DNA of 40,599 bases from Puniceicoccaceae bacterium (GTDB lineage: Bacteria; Verrucomicrobiota; Verrucomicrobiia; Opitutales; Coraliomargaritaceae). Below the pieces are notes generated by a model, which did no database searches, was not told where the DNA came from, and saw only the letters and a program-made list of their open reading frames with translations. Shown one piece after another: positions 1 through 8,840 of this stretch. Position 1 is the first letter of the stretch. Each line of letters starts with the position of its first letter. The position numbers and the translations under genes are program-made. The stretch spans positions 1 through 40,599 of the forward strand of contig PBYS01000101.1 in assembly GCA_002729725.1 (NCBI GenBank), in the 5' to 3' direction.

Positions 1-1152
1 GACGGTGAAGCGGTTGCTAATTTCGTCGATCGGATGACGAGCCTCCTCCTTTTTACGACAATCCGAGTCGGCAGTGAAGTGAACGCCTACCGAGTATTCG
101 AGACCTTGAATGCTCGCGGTGTTCAGCTGTCCACTCCAGATTTGCTTAAGAATTTTCTGTTTGCAATCATCGATCAGGATGCGAGCACACACGAAACACG
201 TATTCGCGAAATTGAAGAGCAGTGGGGGCGAGTGCTCAATCAATTAGGAAAGCACGACTTTTCGCGTTTCTTGCTGACGGAGTGGAATCGACGTAATCCT
301 CTCGCCCGTAAAAATGATCTTTTCAAGCGAATCAAACGTTCAATCACTACCCCAGAGCAAGCCTTTCAGCATTTGCGTAGTTTAGATCGAAATGCTGAAA
401 TTTATTCAGCTCTGCAAGATGCCCGTGATGAGTTTTGGAAAGCCCATGCATTGAGCGACGCGGAGCAAAGCCTCTCCGCGCTCAATCTATTTAGTATCGT
501 CCAGCCCCAAGGCATCCTACTCTCAGCTTGGGAAAAATGGGAAACCGCGGACTTTGTGCGACTCCTGAGAGCCATAGAAATCATCTCAATCCGCTATAAC
601 GTAATTTGCCAGAAACCAGCAAAGGACCAAGAGGGCATATATAACTCCGTCGCGCGAGCCATTTATCAGGGGCAGAGCTTACCAGAAACATTGCAGGAGC
701 TGCGAAAAGTCTACCCTTCGGACGAAGAGTTCAGACATTCCTTTGCCACGCGCACATTTAAAACCGGTAAAACCAGTAAGAAAGTGCGCTACCTGCTAGC
801 TCGGATCGAGCGCCATCTAAACCCGAATCATCCGATAGATGAGGCATCATTAACGCTCGAACATATCTTACCCGAGCATCCAGAAGAGGCATGGATAGAC
901 TATTTTGGAGAAGAAGGCATCGATGAGTATGCGGATCGTCTAGGGAATATGACCTTGGCCACTGCAGGTGTGAACGGAGATTTGGGACAGCAAGCCTTCG
1001 CGGAAAAGTCTGCGATATTTGGTGCGAGCAATTACCAGATTAGTCAGAAAGTTTCTAAGTATCCCGAATGGCAACGTGAGCAAATTCAATCGAGACAACA
1101 ATGGCTTGCTGATCAAGCAACTGCAATTTGGCGCATTAGTCAGTATTCATAA
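1..1152 (+). CDS. DUF262/DUF1524 (GmrSD-like) nuclease protein, 5' truncated by window edge
   Basis: The frame is open from base 1, so the first internal Met (base 34) is not the real start and the N-terminal part of DUF262 is missing. What remains starts in the late part of DUF262, with FETLNARGVQLSTPDLLKN, a typical block of that domain (ParB/Srx-like NTPase fold). It ends with a DUF1524 His-Me-finger nuclease domain showing the LEHILPEH block (the HxxP motif, base 850-880) and GNMTLAT further on. Proteins with this pairing include GmrSD and BrxU, type IV restriction enzymes that cut modified phage DNA, and DUF262 proteins are common in defence islands. The stop lies 9 bases before the mod gene, so it is probably the first or an early gene of the R-M operon. 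The substrate here cannot be read from sequence. Family assignment is firm; type IV activity is inference. Confidence 0.85.
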   Translation, partial: DGEAVANFVDRMTSLLLFTTIRVGSEVNAYRVFETLNARGVQLSTPDLLKNFLFAIIDQDASTHETRIREIEEQWGRVLNQLGKHDFSRFLLTEWNRRNPLARKNDLFKRIKRSITTPEQAFQHLRSLDRNAEIYSALQDARDEFWKAHALSDAEQSLSALNLFSIVQPQGILLSAWEKWETADFVRLLRAIEIISIRYNVICQKPAKDQEGIYNSVARAIYQGQSLPETLQELRKVYPSDEEFRHSFATRTFKTGKTSKKVRYLLARIERHLNPNHPIDEASLTLEHILPEHPEEAWIDYFGEEGIDEYADRLGNMTLATAGVNGDLGQQAFAEKSAIFGASNYQISQKVSKYPEWQREQIQSRQQWLADQATAIWRISQYS

Positions 1153-1161
1153 AATAACTAT

Positions 1162-2784
1162 ATGCCTTCAAAAAAAACTAAACTTGAGCTGACTTGGATC
1201 GGCAAAGAAAACCGCCCGAAACTGGAGCCGCGTATCCTGCTCGAAGATCCAGAACAATCCTACCATGCGCCGCACCGTGTCGAAAAAGAAGACCTTTTCG
1301 ATAACAAACTGATCTTCGGAGACAATCTGCTAGCGCTAAAAGCGTTGGAACAGGAATACGCGGGCAAGGTGAAGTGTGTGTTTATTGATCCACCATATAA
1401 TACGGGCTCTGCCTTTGAGCATTATGATGATGGGGTGGAGCACTCATTGTGGTTGTCTTTGATTCGTGATAGGATAGACTTACTTCGACACCTTCTGGAT
1501 GACGAAGGCTCGATCTGGATAACAGTAGATGACAACGAAGCTCATTACCTAAAGGTTCTTTGTGATGAGATTTTTGGCAGAGGTAATTTCGTAGCATCCA
1601 TCGCATGGGAAAAAGACAAAGGTAGGCGTGGGGACACATACATATCTGGAGCTCATGATCACATTCTCGTTTATGCTAAGAACCTAAATGTATGGAGAAA
1701 ATTCAGGAACCTGCTTCCTCGCACTGAGGCACAAACAAAACGCTATAAGAATCCAGACAATGACCCACGTGGTCCTTGGCTGCAGGGAGACAATGGAACT
1801 GCAAAAAGCGGTTCAGATGGAGCGAGGTTCGAAATCACCCTTCCGTCTGGTAGAATCGTCACACCTCCATCGGGAAATTATTGGCGATTCTCAAAGGCTA
1901 ACTTCGAAAGAGCTCGTGCTGAGAACCGTGTTCATTTCGGAAAAGGTGGCGACAGTCTCCCAGTTATAAAGCGCTACCTTTCTGAGGTTCAACAAGGGGT
2001 AGTTCCTCGAACCTGGTGGCCAGGCGAAGAAGCCGGAACTAACCAATCCGCAAAAAGAGACCACCTCAGAAAACTCCTTCCTGAAATCACCCCTTTCGCA
2101 ACCCCAAAGCCTGAAGAGTTGCTGGAACGCATTCTATTAATTTCTACCAACCCCGGCGACCTCGTTCTCGACTCCTTTCTTGGCTCCGGAACGACAGCCG
2201 CCGTCGCCCACAAGATGGGACGCCGCTGGATCGGAATCGAACTGGGCGAGCATTGCCATACCCACTGTATCCCGCGCCTTAAAAAGGTAATCGACGGCGA
2301 AGACCCCGGCGGCATCACCAAGGCAGTCAATTGGAAAGGCGGCGGCGGTTTCCGCTACTACAAGCTCGCGCCTTCGCTACTGGAAAAGGACAAGTGGGAC
2401 AACTGGGTGATCTCCCAGGATTACAACCCTGCCATGCTGGCCGAAGCGGTCTGCAAGCTGGAAGGCTTCACCTATGCCCCGAGCGACAGCCTCTACTGGC
2501 AGCACGGCACCTCCACCGAGACGGATTTCATCTACGTGACCACGGCCAAGCTCAACCACGCCCAGCTTCAGCAACTGAGCGACGAGGTCGGTGCGAACCG
2601 TTCGCTCCTGGTGGTCTGTCCTGCCTTTCGCGGGAAAAAAGATGGCTACGAGAACCTGACTGTTAAAAAAGTGCCCAAAGCCGTGCTCGATCGTTGCGAA
2701 TGGGGGCATGACGACTACAGCCTGCGCGTGGACAACCTCCCTGAAGCCCCCGCCGAGCCCGGCCAACAGGAGCTGGAAATATGA
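1162..2784 (+). CDS. mod: Type III restriction-modification DNA methyltransferase (Mod)
   Basis: A 540-residue site-specific DNA N6-adenine (or N4-cytosine) methyltransferase. The catalytic DPPYNT motif is at residues 76-81 and the SAM-binding DSFLGSGTT motif near residue 337-345. This order (catalytic first, SAM second) is the beta class used by type III Mod subunits. The stretch between them (about 150-310) should be the target-recognition domain. It forms the recognition part of the Mod-Res complex with the helicase-nuclease gene at 3559. Hand counts of sample lines give about 42-43% GC in the recognition part (e.g. 1501-1560, 1681-1740) and nearly 60% or more after about 2150, suggesting a mosaic gene in which the recognition domain was exchanged. 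The stop overlaps an ATG (ATGA at 2781). Length is slightly short but within the family range. Confidence 0.93.
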   Translation: MPSKKTKLELTWIGKENRPKLEPRILLEDPEQSYHAPHRVEKEDLFDNKLIFGDNLLALKALEQEYAGKVKCVFIDPPYNTGSAFEHYDDGVEHSLWLSLIRDRIDLLRHLLDDEGSIWITVDDNEAHYLKVLCDEIFGRGNFVASIAWEKDKGRRGDTYISGAHDHILVYAKNLNVWRKFRNLLPRTEAQTKRYKNPDNDPRGPWLQGDNGTAKSGSDGARFEITLPSGRIVTPPSGNYWRFSKANFERARAENRVHFGKGGDSLPVIKRYLSEVQQGVVPRTWWPGEEAGTNQSAKRDHLRKLLPEITPFATPKPEELLERILLISTNPGDLVLDSFLGSGTTAAVAHKMGRRWIGIELGEHCHTHCIPRLKKVIDGEDPGGITKAVNWKGGGGFRYYKLAPSLLEKDKWDNWVISQDYNPAMLAEAVCKLEGFTYAPSDSLYWQHGTSTETDFIYVTTAKLNHAQLQQLSDEVGANRSLLVVCPAFRGKKDGYENLTVKKVPKAVLDRCEWGHDDYSLRVDNLPEAPAEPGQQELEI

Positions 2785-2846
2785 GTGTTTCTTGGTCAGA
2801 GCGGGTCTGCTTATTGCGCTGCATGCGCTTGCTGCGCTTTATTTGC

Positions 2847-2876
2847 TTGCAAAAAAGTCGGGAGTTGTTCTACATT
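2847..2876 (+). promoter_or_regulatory. Putative sigma-70-type promoter for the small RNA
   Basis: TTGCAA at 2847-2852 and TACATT at 2871-2876 are separated by 18 bases. Initiation from this pair would fall about base 2882-2886, just ahead of the first stem of the structured RNA at 2889. It lies inside the operon, between mod and the Abi_2 gene, and would let the RNA be made separately from the mRNA. Both hexamers deviate from consensus, so this is a reasoned guess. Confidence 0.45.
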
Positions 2877-2882
2877 ATTCTC

Positions 2883-2946
2883 AGCATGCCCGCCGCGCCT
2901 CTCGGTTCTTTCGAGAACCTGAAGCGTAATTCCGGCGGGTTTTTTT
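2883..2946 (+). ncRNA. Structured small RNA upstream of the Abi_2 gene, candidate abiF RNA
   Basis: A compact nested hairpin. The outer stem CCCGCCG (2889-2895) pairs with CGGCGGG (2933-2939). A middle stem CGC (2896-2898) pairs with GCG (2924-2926), leaving TAATTC as a one-sided bulge. The inner stem GGTTCT (2904-2909) pairs with AGAACC (2914-2919) around a TTCG tetraloop. Seven T (2940-2946) follow directly, so the outer stem doubles as an intrinsic terminator. A promoter-like pair lies just upstream, giving a free RNA of about 60-65 nt. Comparative genomics has described an abiF RNA motif located upstream of Abi_2/AbiF genes and thought to act as an RNA antitoxin; position, size and terminator end fit. 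I cannot run a covariance search, so the class name is inference. The structure itself is directly visible. An ordinary terminator of mod is the main alternative. Confidence 0.6.
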
Positions 2947-2992
2947 GTGCCCAATGCCAAGACTTCACTGCAGCGGGAAGGGGGTGCGCCTG

Positions 2993-3562
2993 ATGGAATA
3001 CACGAAAGAAGCGCTGAGCTTCGAAGTGCAGGCGGATCGATTGCTGAAGCGCGGCTTGGTCGCGGATCGCGATGAACTGATCCAGCGCTTGAGTTCCGTC
3101 AGCTACTACAGGCTTTCCGGCTATTTGTATCCATATCGGAAAGAGGGCTCCGATGAGTTTCGCGAGGGCACTCGGCTCGGGGAAGTCTGGAACCGCTACT
3201 GCTTCGATCGCAGGCTGCGTGTGCTGATGCTCGATGCGATTGAACGGATCGAGGTCTCCATACGGACGAAGACTGTCTACCACTTCAGCCATGCCCACGG
3301 CGCTTTCGGCTATTGCGATGTGTCGGCCTTCCCCAAAATGAAGAACCGCAAAACCTTCCCGAACTGGCACGGCGCGCATAAATTAAGAAACGACCGAAGC
3401 GGTATTCTTATCATGATGTGTTGGGACTTTCTGCGCAAAATATCCCCGACTAGCCGCTGGCGCGAGCGGGTGGAAGCCCTGTTCCGTGAATATCCCGAAG
3501 TCCCTAGCATAAACCTCGGTCTGACCGAGGATTGGATGAACCACCCCATTTGGAAACCATGA
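2993..3562 (+). CDS. Abi_2 (AbiF/AbiD-type) abortive-infection protein with internal deletion
   Basis: 190 residues from ATG 2993, chosen because a purine-rich GGAAGGGGG lies upstream and the family similarity begins here; an earlier in-frame start at 2945 lies at the end of the RNA. The N-terminal half matches Abi_2: SYYRLSGYLYPYR, then FDRRLRVLMLDAIERIEVSIRTK (shown here only as a landmark, residues 67-90). The end also matches (ISPTSRW, LGLTEDWMNHPIW). Members are usually near 300 residues; here about 100 central residues are absent, including the W-(x)-FG block and the HEPN motif RNxxAHHxR that gives RNase activity. The frame is intact, and the stop overlaps the res start (ATGA at 3559-3562), so translation coupling to res is retained. 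It is probably an inactivated toxin, though a working short form cannot be excluded. Confidence 0.8.
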   Translation: MEYTKEALSFEVQADRLLKRGLVADRDELIQRLSSVSYYRLSGYLYPYRKEGSDEFREGTRLGEVWNRYCFDRRLRVLMLDAIERIEVSIRTKTVYHFSHAHGAFGYCDVSAFPKMKNRKTFPNWHGAHKLRNDRSGILIMMCWDFLRKISPTSRWRERVEALFREYPEVPSINLGLTEDWMNHPIWKP

Positions 3563-6240
3563 ACCACCACGTCAATGCCATCTCAGGCCGGTTGAGCCTA
3601 CGCCCGCCTCAGCGCCGTTCGCTGGAAATCCTTGATCGGATTACTGAAATTTCGCCACTGCGAAAGGATACAGACATCGCCGCAGCGTTGGAAGTCATCC
3701 AGAGTGAGTTCCCATCGGTGACCGACTTCGAGCGTGAATTCCCATCGCTCTGCTTCGCACTGGCCACCGGTGTAGGCAAGACTCGCCTAATGGGTGCTTT
3801 TATCAGCTATCTACACCTCGCACACGGTATCAATAATTTCTTTGTATTGGCGCCGAATCTGACGATCTACAACAAACTGATCACAGATTTTACGCCCAAC
3901 ACATCAAAGTACGTATTTAAAGGCATCGCTGCCTTCGCGCAGGACGCACCCGAGATCATTACCGGTGACAACTATGAAGACAAGGCGGGCACTTTGTTTG
4001 ACCAAGTCCTGCGCTGCAAGGTCAACATTTTCAACATCAGCAAAATCAACTCAGAGGTGCGTGGCGGCAAAGCACCACGGATTAAGCGGCTCTCAGAATA
4101 CATCGGTGAAAGTTATTTTGAATATCTAGCTGCCTTGCCGGACCTGGTGCTACTGATGGACGAATCGCACCGCTATCGCGCCTCAGCGGGAGTCAGAGCG
4201 ATCAACGAGCTGAAGCCGGTGATCGGCCTTGAGCTAACAGCGACGCCCTTCTTGGAAACCAATAAGGGCGGCATTCCTTTTAACAATGTCATTTACGATT
4301 ACGCTCTAGGCAAAGCGATGGCCGACGGTTTTGTGAAGGAACCAGCGGTGGTGACACGTAAGAATTTCAATCCAAAGGGGATGAGCAAAGAAATACTGGA
4401 ACAGCTCAAGCTGGAAGACGGTGTGCGCCTGCATGAGCAAACCAAAGTCTTGCTCGAAACCTATGCGCGTGAAACGAACCAAAAGATTGTTAAGCCGTTT
4501 GTATTAGTCATCGCCCGTGACATCACCCATGCCGAGCAACTGCTACAATTGATCGAATCGGCTGATTTCTTTGAAGGCCGCTACAAAGGGAAGGCCATTC
4601 AAGTCGACTCCAGTAAGACAGGGGCAAAGGAAGAAGAAATGATCAGCCGTCTACTCAAGGTAGAAGACCCCAACGAGCCGACCGAAATAGTCATCCACGT
4701 CAACATGCTGAAAGAAGGCTGGGACGTAACAAACCTCTATACTATAGTGCCACTACGTGCGGCGAATGCTCGCATCCTAATCGAGCAATCGATCGGGCGT
4801 GGTCTACGCCTCCCTTACGGCAAGCGCACGGGCGTCAAGGCGGTGGACCGCCTAAACATTGTCGCGCACGACAAGTTCCAAGAAATCGTCGATGAAGCCA
4901 ACCGCCCGGAATCGGCGATTCATCTGGAAACCGTGCTGCTGGACCCGGATGAAATAGTAAAGAAAACCAAGACTGTGGTGTCTCAGTCCGGGCTCGCCCA
5001 TCAGCTCGGCATTCAACCTGAGCAACTCACCAGTTCGAGCGAAACGGCACCACACAACGAAACGCCAACTTTCACAGCTCCCGCTGAAATCGCAGTGGCG
5101 CAGGCGACGTATAAGGCAATCCAACAACTGGAAAGCCAACCTAGTAAAGTGCCGACGACCCAGTATCTAAAGAACGACGACATCCAAGCGCAACTCGTGG
5201 AAGAAGTCGCTCGCAAGCTGCGCCCCTCACAAATGGAAATGGAAGGCGTCGCTGAGCAACCAGACATTCAAGACATCGTAAAAAAAGCGACAGAACTAGT
5301 AGTTAAACGGACTATAAATGTCCCCCGCATTCTAGTAGTGCCCAAGGGCGAAGTTGCCTCAGGCTTTCACGCCTTTCAGCTCGAACTGAGCAATTTAAGA
5401 TTCCCGCCAATTACGGAAGAACTGTGGGTGCAATTCCTCCGAACAGGCGAAACGGAGACTGTCGGCCTAGGCAAAGGAGGACAGAAAGAGAAACGGCTGG
5501 AAGACTACGTCGTGCGCGGTCTCGTAGATTTTGACGACATCAATTATGACCAACACGCGGACCTGCTCTATGATTTGGCCAGCCAGACGGTAAAGCATTT
5601 CCTAAGTTACTTATCCGAGGAGGATGCCCGCAAAGTGCTGTCCCGACATCAACAGGAAATTGTGAACCGCATCCACACCGACATGCAGGCCCATTACTGG
5701 GAGGACGATACGGTCGAGTATGAAGTCGTCATCAGCAAGGGTTTCACAGAATTAAAAGGTAGCGCATACACCGCCTCCTCGAACGAACCGATCATGGACT
5801 ACAAGGTGTCGCCAAAGGACAAAAGCAATATGTCCAAGTATCTCTTCGGAGGTTTTAAACGCTGCCTCTACCCCGTTCAAAAATTTGACGCCGAAGGTGA
5901 GCGTATCCTATCCGTCATCCTGGATCGTGAGACTGAGAAGTGGTTCAAGCCAGCCAAAGGGCAGTTCCAAATCTTTTATAATTCAGGAACCGATCATCCA
6001 GAATATCAACCCGACTTTATTGCCGAGACTCAAGATGCCATTTACATGCTAGAGCCCAAAGCCAGCAATAAGATGTGCGACGTCGAGGTGCTGGCTAAAA
6101 AAGAGGCCGCTGAAAAATGGTGCCAACACGCCTCCGACTATGCAGCCAGACATGGCGAAAAGCCTTGGAAATATGCACTCATCTCACACGACAAAATCGC
6201 TGAAAACATGTCGATTGAGCACCTAGGCAGTTTGCAGTAG
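3559..6240 (+). CDS. res: Type III restriction enzyme, Res (SF2 helicase-nuclease)
   Basis: I take ATG 3559 (MNHHVNAISGRL), which overlaps the Abi_2 stop, giving 893 residues; an upstream in-frame ATG at 3532 would add nine residues lying within Abi_2. Helicase motifs in order: Walker A ATGVGKT near residue 70, DESH near 199, TATPF near 227 and QSIGRGLRLP near 410. The C-terminal nuclease has a PD-ExK signature: EYQPDF near 816 and LEPKAS near 832. Type III Res translocates on DNA with ATP and cuts when two Mod-Res complexes meet at inversely oriented sites. All key motifs are present, so the R-M system looks functional. It closes the defence operon; 61 bases follow before the convergent sufU. 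Confidence 0.93.
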   Translation: MNHHVNAISGRLSLRPPQRRSLEILDRITEISPLRKDTDIAAALEVIQSEFPSVTDFEREFPSLCFALATGVGKTRLMGAFISYLHLAHGINNFFVLAPNLTIYNKLITDFTPNTSKYVFKGIAAFAQDAPEIITGDNYEDKAGTLFDQVLRCKVNIFNISKINSEVRGGKAPRIKRLSEYIGESYFEYLAALPDLVLLMDESHRYRASAGVRAINELKPVIGLELTATPFLETNKGGIPFNNVIYDYALGKAMADGFVKEPAVVTRKNFNPKGMSKEILEQLKLEDGVRLHEQTKVLLETYARETNQKIVKPFVLVIARDITHAEQLLQLIESADFFEGRYKGKAIQVDSSKTGAKEEEMISRLLKVEDPNEPTEIVIHVNMLKEGWDVTNLYTIVPLRAANARILIEQSIGRGLRLPYGKRTGVKAVDRLNIVAHDKFQEIVDEANRPESAIHLETVLLDPDEIVKKTKTVVSQSGLAHQLGIQPEQLTSSSETAPHNETPTFTAPAEIAVAQATYKAIQQLESQPSKVPTTQYLKNDDIQAQLVEEVARKLRPSQMEMEGVAEQPDIQDIVKKATELVVKRTINVPRILVVPKGEVASGFHAFQLELSNLRFPPITEELWVQFLRTGETETVGLGKGGQKEKRLEDYVVRGLVDFDDINYDQHADLLYDLASQTVKHFLSYLSEEDARKVLSRHQQEIVNRIHTDMQAHYWEDDTVEYEVVISKGFTELKGSAYTASSNEPIMDYKVSPKDKSNMSKYLFGGFKRCLYPVQKFDAEGERILSVILDRETEKWFKPAKGQFQIFYNSGTDHPEYQPDFIAETQDAIYMLEPKASNKMCDVEVLAKKEAAEKWCQHASDYAARHGEKPWKYALISHDKIAENMSIEHLGSLQ

Positions 6241-6301
6241 TGTCCTGACTCTAAAAGGCATGAGCTTAATAAAGCCTAATGACATTTCGACTTGAGCGCA
6301 A

Positions 6302-6754
6302 CTATTCTAGAGTGTCCCGAGTTTCACGATGTAAAGCAGCTTGATAGGTGTGCCAAGGAAGGGTCGCACACTTGATACGCGCGGGAAATTGACGCACGCC
6401 CGCGAGCGATGCCAGCTCGCCCGACGTGTCTAAACTCGGACTCTCGTCTGTACTGGGATCTAAGATACGGCTGACTCCCTCGCGAAGCGATTCACCCTCT
6501 GACAGGCTCTGCCCCTGCAAAGCATCTGCCATCATCGAAGCGCTGGCCTTACAAATCGCACAACAGGCTGCTTCAAATTGAATGGCTTCGATTCGATCGT
6601 CTACAATGCGCAAAAAGACTGTAATCTTATCACCGCAAAGTGGATTGTAGCCTTCGGCATGATGCGTCGCCTCGGCAAGCACACCATAATGACGCGGGCG
6701 CTTGTTGTGATCGAGAATGATCGACTGGTAGAGATCGTGAAGATCGTCGGACAT
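6302..6754 (-). CDS. sufU: SufU-type iron-sulfur cluster assembly scaffold protein
   Basis: 150 residues, cytoplasmic. The three SufU/IscU metal-ligand cysteines are present: C40 in NPLCGD with D42, C65 or its neighbour in [12 protein letters not shown], and C129 in [10 protein letters not shown]. The insert between the second and third Cys and the VRxFPxRxKCATL block identify the SufU branch rather than IscU. In Firmicutes SufU is a zinc protein passing sulfur from SufS. It stands alone here: no sufS, sufB, sufC or sufD lies beside it. The usual GCAIS core reads CCAIC, with extra Cys on both sides, which is slightly unusual. The gene is separated from the upstream same-strand gene by a perfect palindrome. 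Confidence 0.88.
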   Translation of the reverse strand: MSDDLHDLYQSIILDHNKRPRHYGVLAEATHHAEGYNPLCGDKITVFLRIVDDRIEAIQFEAACCAICKASASMMADALQGQSLSEGESLREGVSRILDPSTDESPSLDTSGELASLAGVRQFPARIKCATLPWHTYQAALHRETRDTLE

Positions 6755-6782
6755 CTTAAAATGTTAAAAATGTGGCGGTTGA

Positions 6783-6816
6783 GGTTGGAGTCCCGCCTCA
6801 AGGCGGGACTCCAACC
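6783..6816. repeat. Perfect 15-bp palindrome between genes
   Basis: GGTTGGAGTCCCGCC (6783-6797), loop TCAA, then its exact reverse complement (6802-6816). It lies just past the stop of the DUF255 gene on the - strand, so a terminator hairpin is possible. No T-tract directly follows the stem on either strand, so a REP-like interspersed palindrome or a processing/stability hairpin is equally likely. Confidence 0.75.
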
Positions 6817-6833
6817 CATTGAATACCTATCCG

Positions 6834-8840
6834 CTAGATTGAAGCAATGCCTTTCGCAAGATCCTCAGTCGGCGCTAAACACTGCGTGCCGAGGCAAACT
6901 TGAATCTGATGAGCCGACAAATCGGCGCTTTGCTGGATGAAGCAGCGGCGCCAAGGCTGTGCCGCGAGGCCATCGCGCAGGGCGGAGAGATCCACGCTTT
7001 GGCCGACTTTGATCACGGCGATGCCGGCCTGCTGCGTCGCTGCAGCTTCGAGGCCGTGCGCCACGCCGGCAGCGACCTTGCGCGCGTAATCGCCGAATGC
7101 GGGCAAGGTGAGTTCAAACTCGGAGGCGTAGCGTGCATCACCGGTGAGCGCATAGAGCCCGCTCAGGGCATGCAACATCACAGAGTTGCCGGAAGGGGTG
7201 GCATTATCAAACCACTCTTTACGGCGAGCCACGGGCGTCTCGGTGTGCTCGGCGGTGAAATAATAACCGACCGAATGTGGATCTGCAAAATCATGCAGGG
7301 CCTGATCTAAGCAGGCTTGTGCGCGAGCTTGATAGAGGGCCGACGCGCCGGGTTCGATCCAGTCGATTTTAGAAGCCAGCGCCAGGCAGGCTTCGGCCAG
7401 TAGAGCGTAATCGTGCAAGAAGCCATCCACTTGTGCGCCGCCTCCGGCGTAGTAAACGGCTTTGAGCTGAATGCCCTCGTCGCTTTCTGTGACCAGCGCA
7501 TCCCACAAGAAGTCGGCGGCTTGACGCGCGCGTTGCAGCCACTCGGGCCGATTGAAATAGAAGCCGGCATCCGCGAGCGCACGAATCAACATGCCATTCC
7601 AGGCGGTGCTCACTTTGCTGTCTCGGCCCGGAGCCACACGTTCAGCTTCGCGGTGTTCGCGCAGCTGCCGTCGGGCGTCGGCCAGTTTTTCCCGCACGGC
7701 AAAGTCGGGCTCGGCCAGTGCGGGATTGCTGTTGCCATGCTCGAAGTTGCCCTCCGCAGTAATGTTATACGCAGCGCGCACTTCACGCGCGAGCGAGGGC
7801 CCCAGCACAGAATCGACCTGCTCCGGCGTCCACACGTAGTAGCGCCCCTCTTCACCCTCGCTATCGGCATCGAGCGCGGCGTAAAAGCCTCCATCAGGCG
7901 AGGACATTTCCCGTTCGAGCCAGCCGACAGTTTCCTCCACCACTGCGGCGTAGAGGGGATCTTGGCTGTCCAGCCAGCCGCGCGTGTAGGCGTCGAGTAG
8001 CAATGCATTATCGTAGAGCATCTTCTCGAAGTGCGGAATCAGCCAGTGCGCATCCACACTGTATCGGGCAAAGCCGCCACCAAACTGGTCGAAGAGCCCT
8101 CCATGCGCCATCGCGCGCAGCGTGATACTGCAAATGTCGTCGATCCGCTTCGCCAAATCGGGCTCCGCTTGTGGCCGCAGGGCACGCAAGAAATTGAGCG
8201 ACATCGAAGGTGGGAATTTGGGTGCACCGCCAAAGCCGCCGTATTGATCGTCGTGATTGCCGCAGATGCCCACGGCTGCTTCGATCAACAGTTCAGGGTT
8301 CCAGCCCCCAGATGCACCGCCGGTGCTAGAGGCTTGAGTGCCTGCCAAGATGTTTTTCTGAATGGCGTCGGCATTTTCAATCAACTCGTCCTTGGAGCGC
8401 TTATAAAAGTCGGCAATTCGCATGCACATCTGAGGCCAAGGGATGAGCCCCTGCCCGCGATCTTCAGGCGGGAAGTAAGTGCCCCCAAAGAAAGGCCGCC
8501 CATCGGGCAAACAAAATACATTGAGCGGCCAGCCCCCCTGCTGCTGGATCATTTGCACCGCTTCCATATACACTTGATCCACATCAGGGCGCTCCTCGCG
8601 GTCGACCTTTACGCAGATAAAATGCTTATTCATAATGCCAGCGATGTACTCATCTTCAAAAGATTCGTGCGCCATCACGTGGCACCAGTGACAGGCCGAG
8701 TACCCGATCGACACCAGCAAGGGCTTGCCCGACTCCTCGGCAGCCTGCAGGGCTTCCTCGCCCCAAGGATACCAATCCACTGGGTTGGAAGCATGTTGTT
8801 GTAAATAAAGGCTGCTTTCGTCTGCAAGGCGGTTTGACAT
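6834..8840 (-). CDS. DUF255 thioredoxin-fold protein (YyaL / SPATA20 family)
   Basis: 668 residues from ATG 8840 ([20 protein letters not shown]), the normal family start; the open frame continues upstream but without family similarity. The N-terminal thioredoxin-like domain (about 1-160) has the NPVDWYPW block and the CHWCH redox motif with C50 and C53, then [10 protein letters not shown] and GGWPLNVF. The rest resembles the (alpha/alpha)6-barrel of N-acylglucosamine 2-epimerase-like proteins, with [20 protein letters not shown] and DADSEGEEG. Widespread in bacteria and eukaryotes; the biochemical function is not established. No signal peptide is seen, so cytoplasmic. It is divergent from mutL, with about 190 bases between starts holding both promoters. 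Confidence 0.9.
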   Translation of the reverse strand: MSNRLADESSLYLQQHASNPVDWYPWGEEALQAAEESGKPLLVSIGYSACHWCHVMAHESFEDEYIAGIMNKHFICVKVDREERPDVDQVYMEAVQMIQQQGGWPLNVFCLPDGRPFFGGTYFPPEDRGQGLIPWPQMCMRIADFYKRSKDELIENADAIQKNILAGTQASSTGGASGGWNPELLIEAAVGICGNHDDQYGGFGGAPKFPPSMSLNFLRALRPQAEPDLAKRIDDICSITLRAMAHGGLFDQFGGGFARYSVDAHWLIPHFEKMLYDNALLLDAYTRGWLDSQDPLYAAVVEETVGWLEREMSSPDGGFYAALDADSEGEEGRYYVWTPEQVDSVLGPSLAREVRAAYNITAEGNFEHGNSNPALAEPDFAVREKLADARRQLREHREAERVAPGRDSKVSTAWNGMLIRALADAGFYFNRPEWLQRARQAADFLWDALVTESDEGIQLKAVYYAGGGAQVDGFLHDYALLAEACLALASKIDWIEPGASALYQARAQACLDQALHDFADPHSVGYYFTAEHTETPVARRKEWFDNATPSGNSVMLHALSGLYALTGDARYASEFELTLPAFGDYARKVAAGVAHGLEAAATQQAGIAVIKVGQSVDLSALRDGLAAQPWRRCFIQQSADLSAHQIQVCLGTQCLAPTEDLAKGIASI

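Noticed and set aside
2781..2993. 70-codon + strand ORF starting in the ATGA overlap after mod
   Set aside because: It runs straight through the promoter and the structured RNA, is rich in Cys/Arg/Leu from compositional bias and shows no family similarity. The overlap with the next ATG is striking but not enough.
8031..8804. 257-codon + strand ORF antisense to the DUF255 gene
   Set aside because: Shadow of a strongly supported gene on the opposite strand; no recognisable motif.
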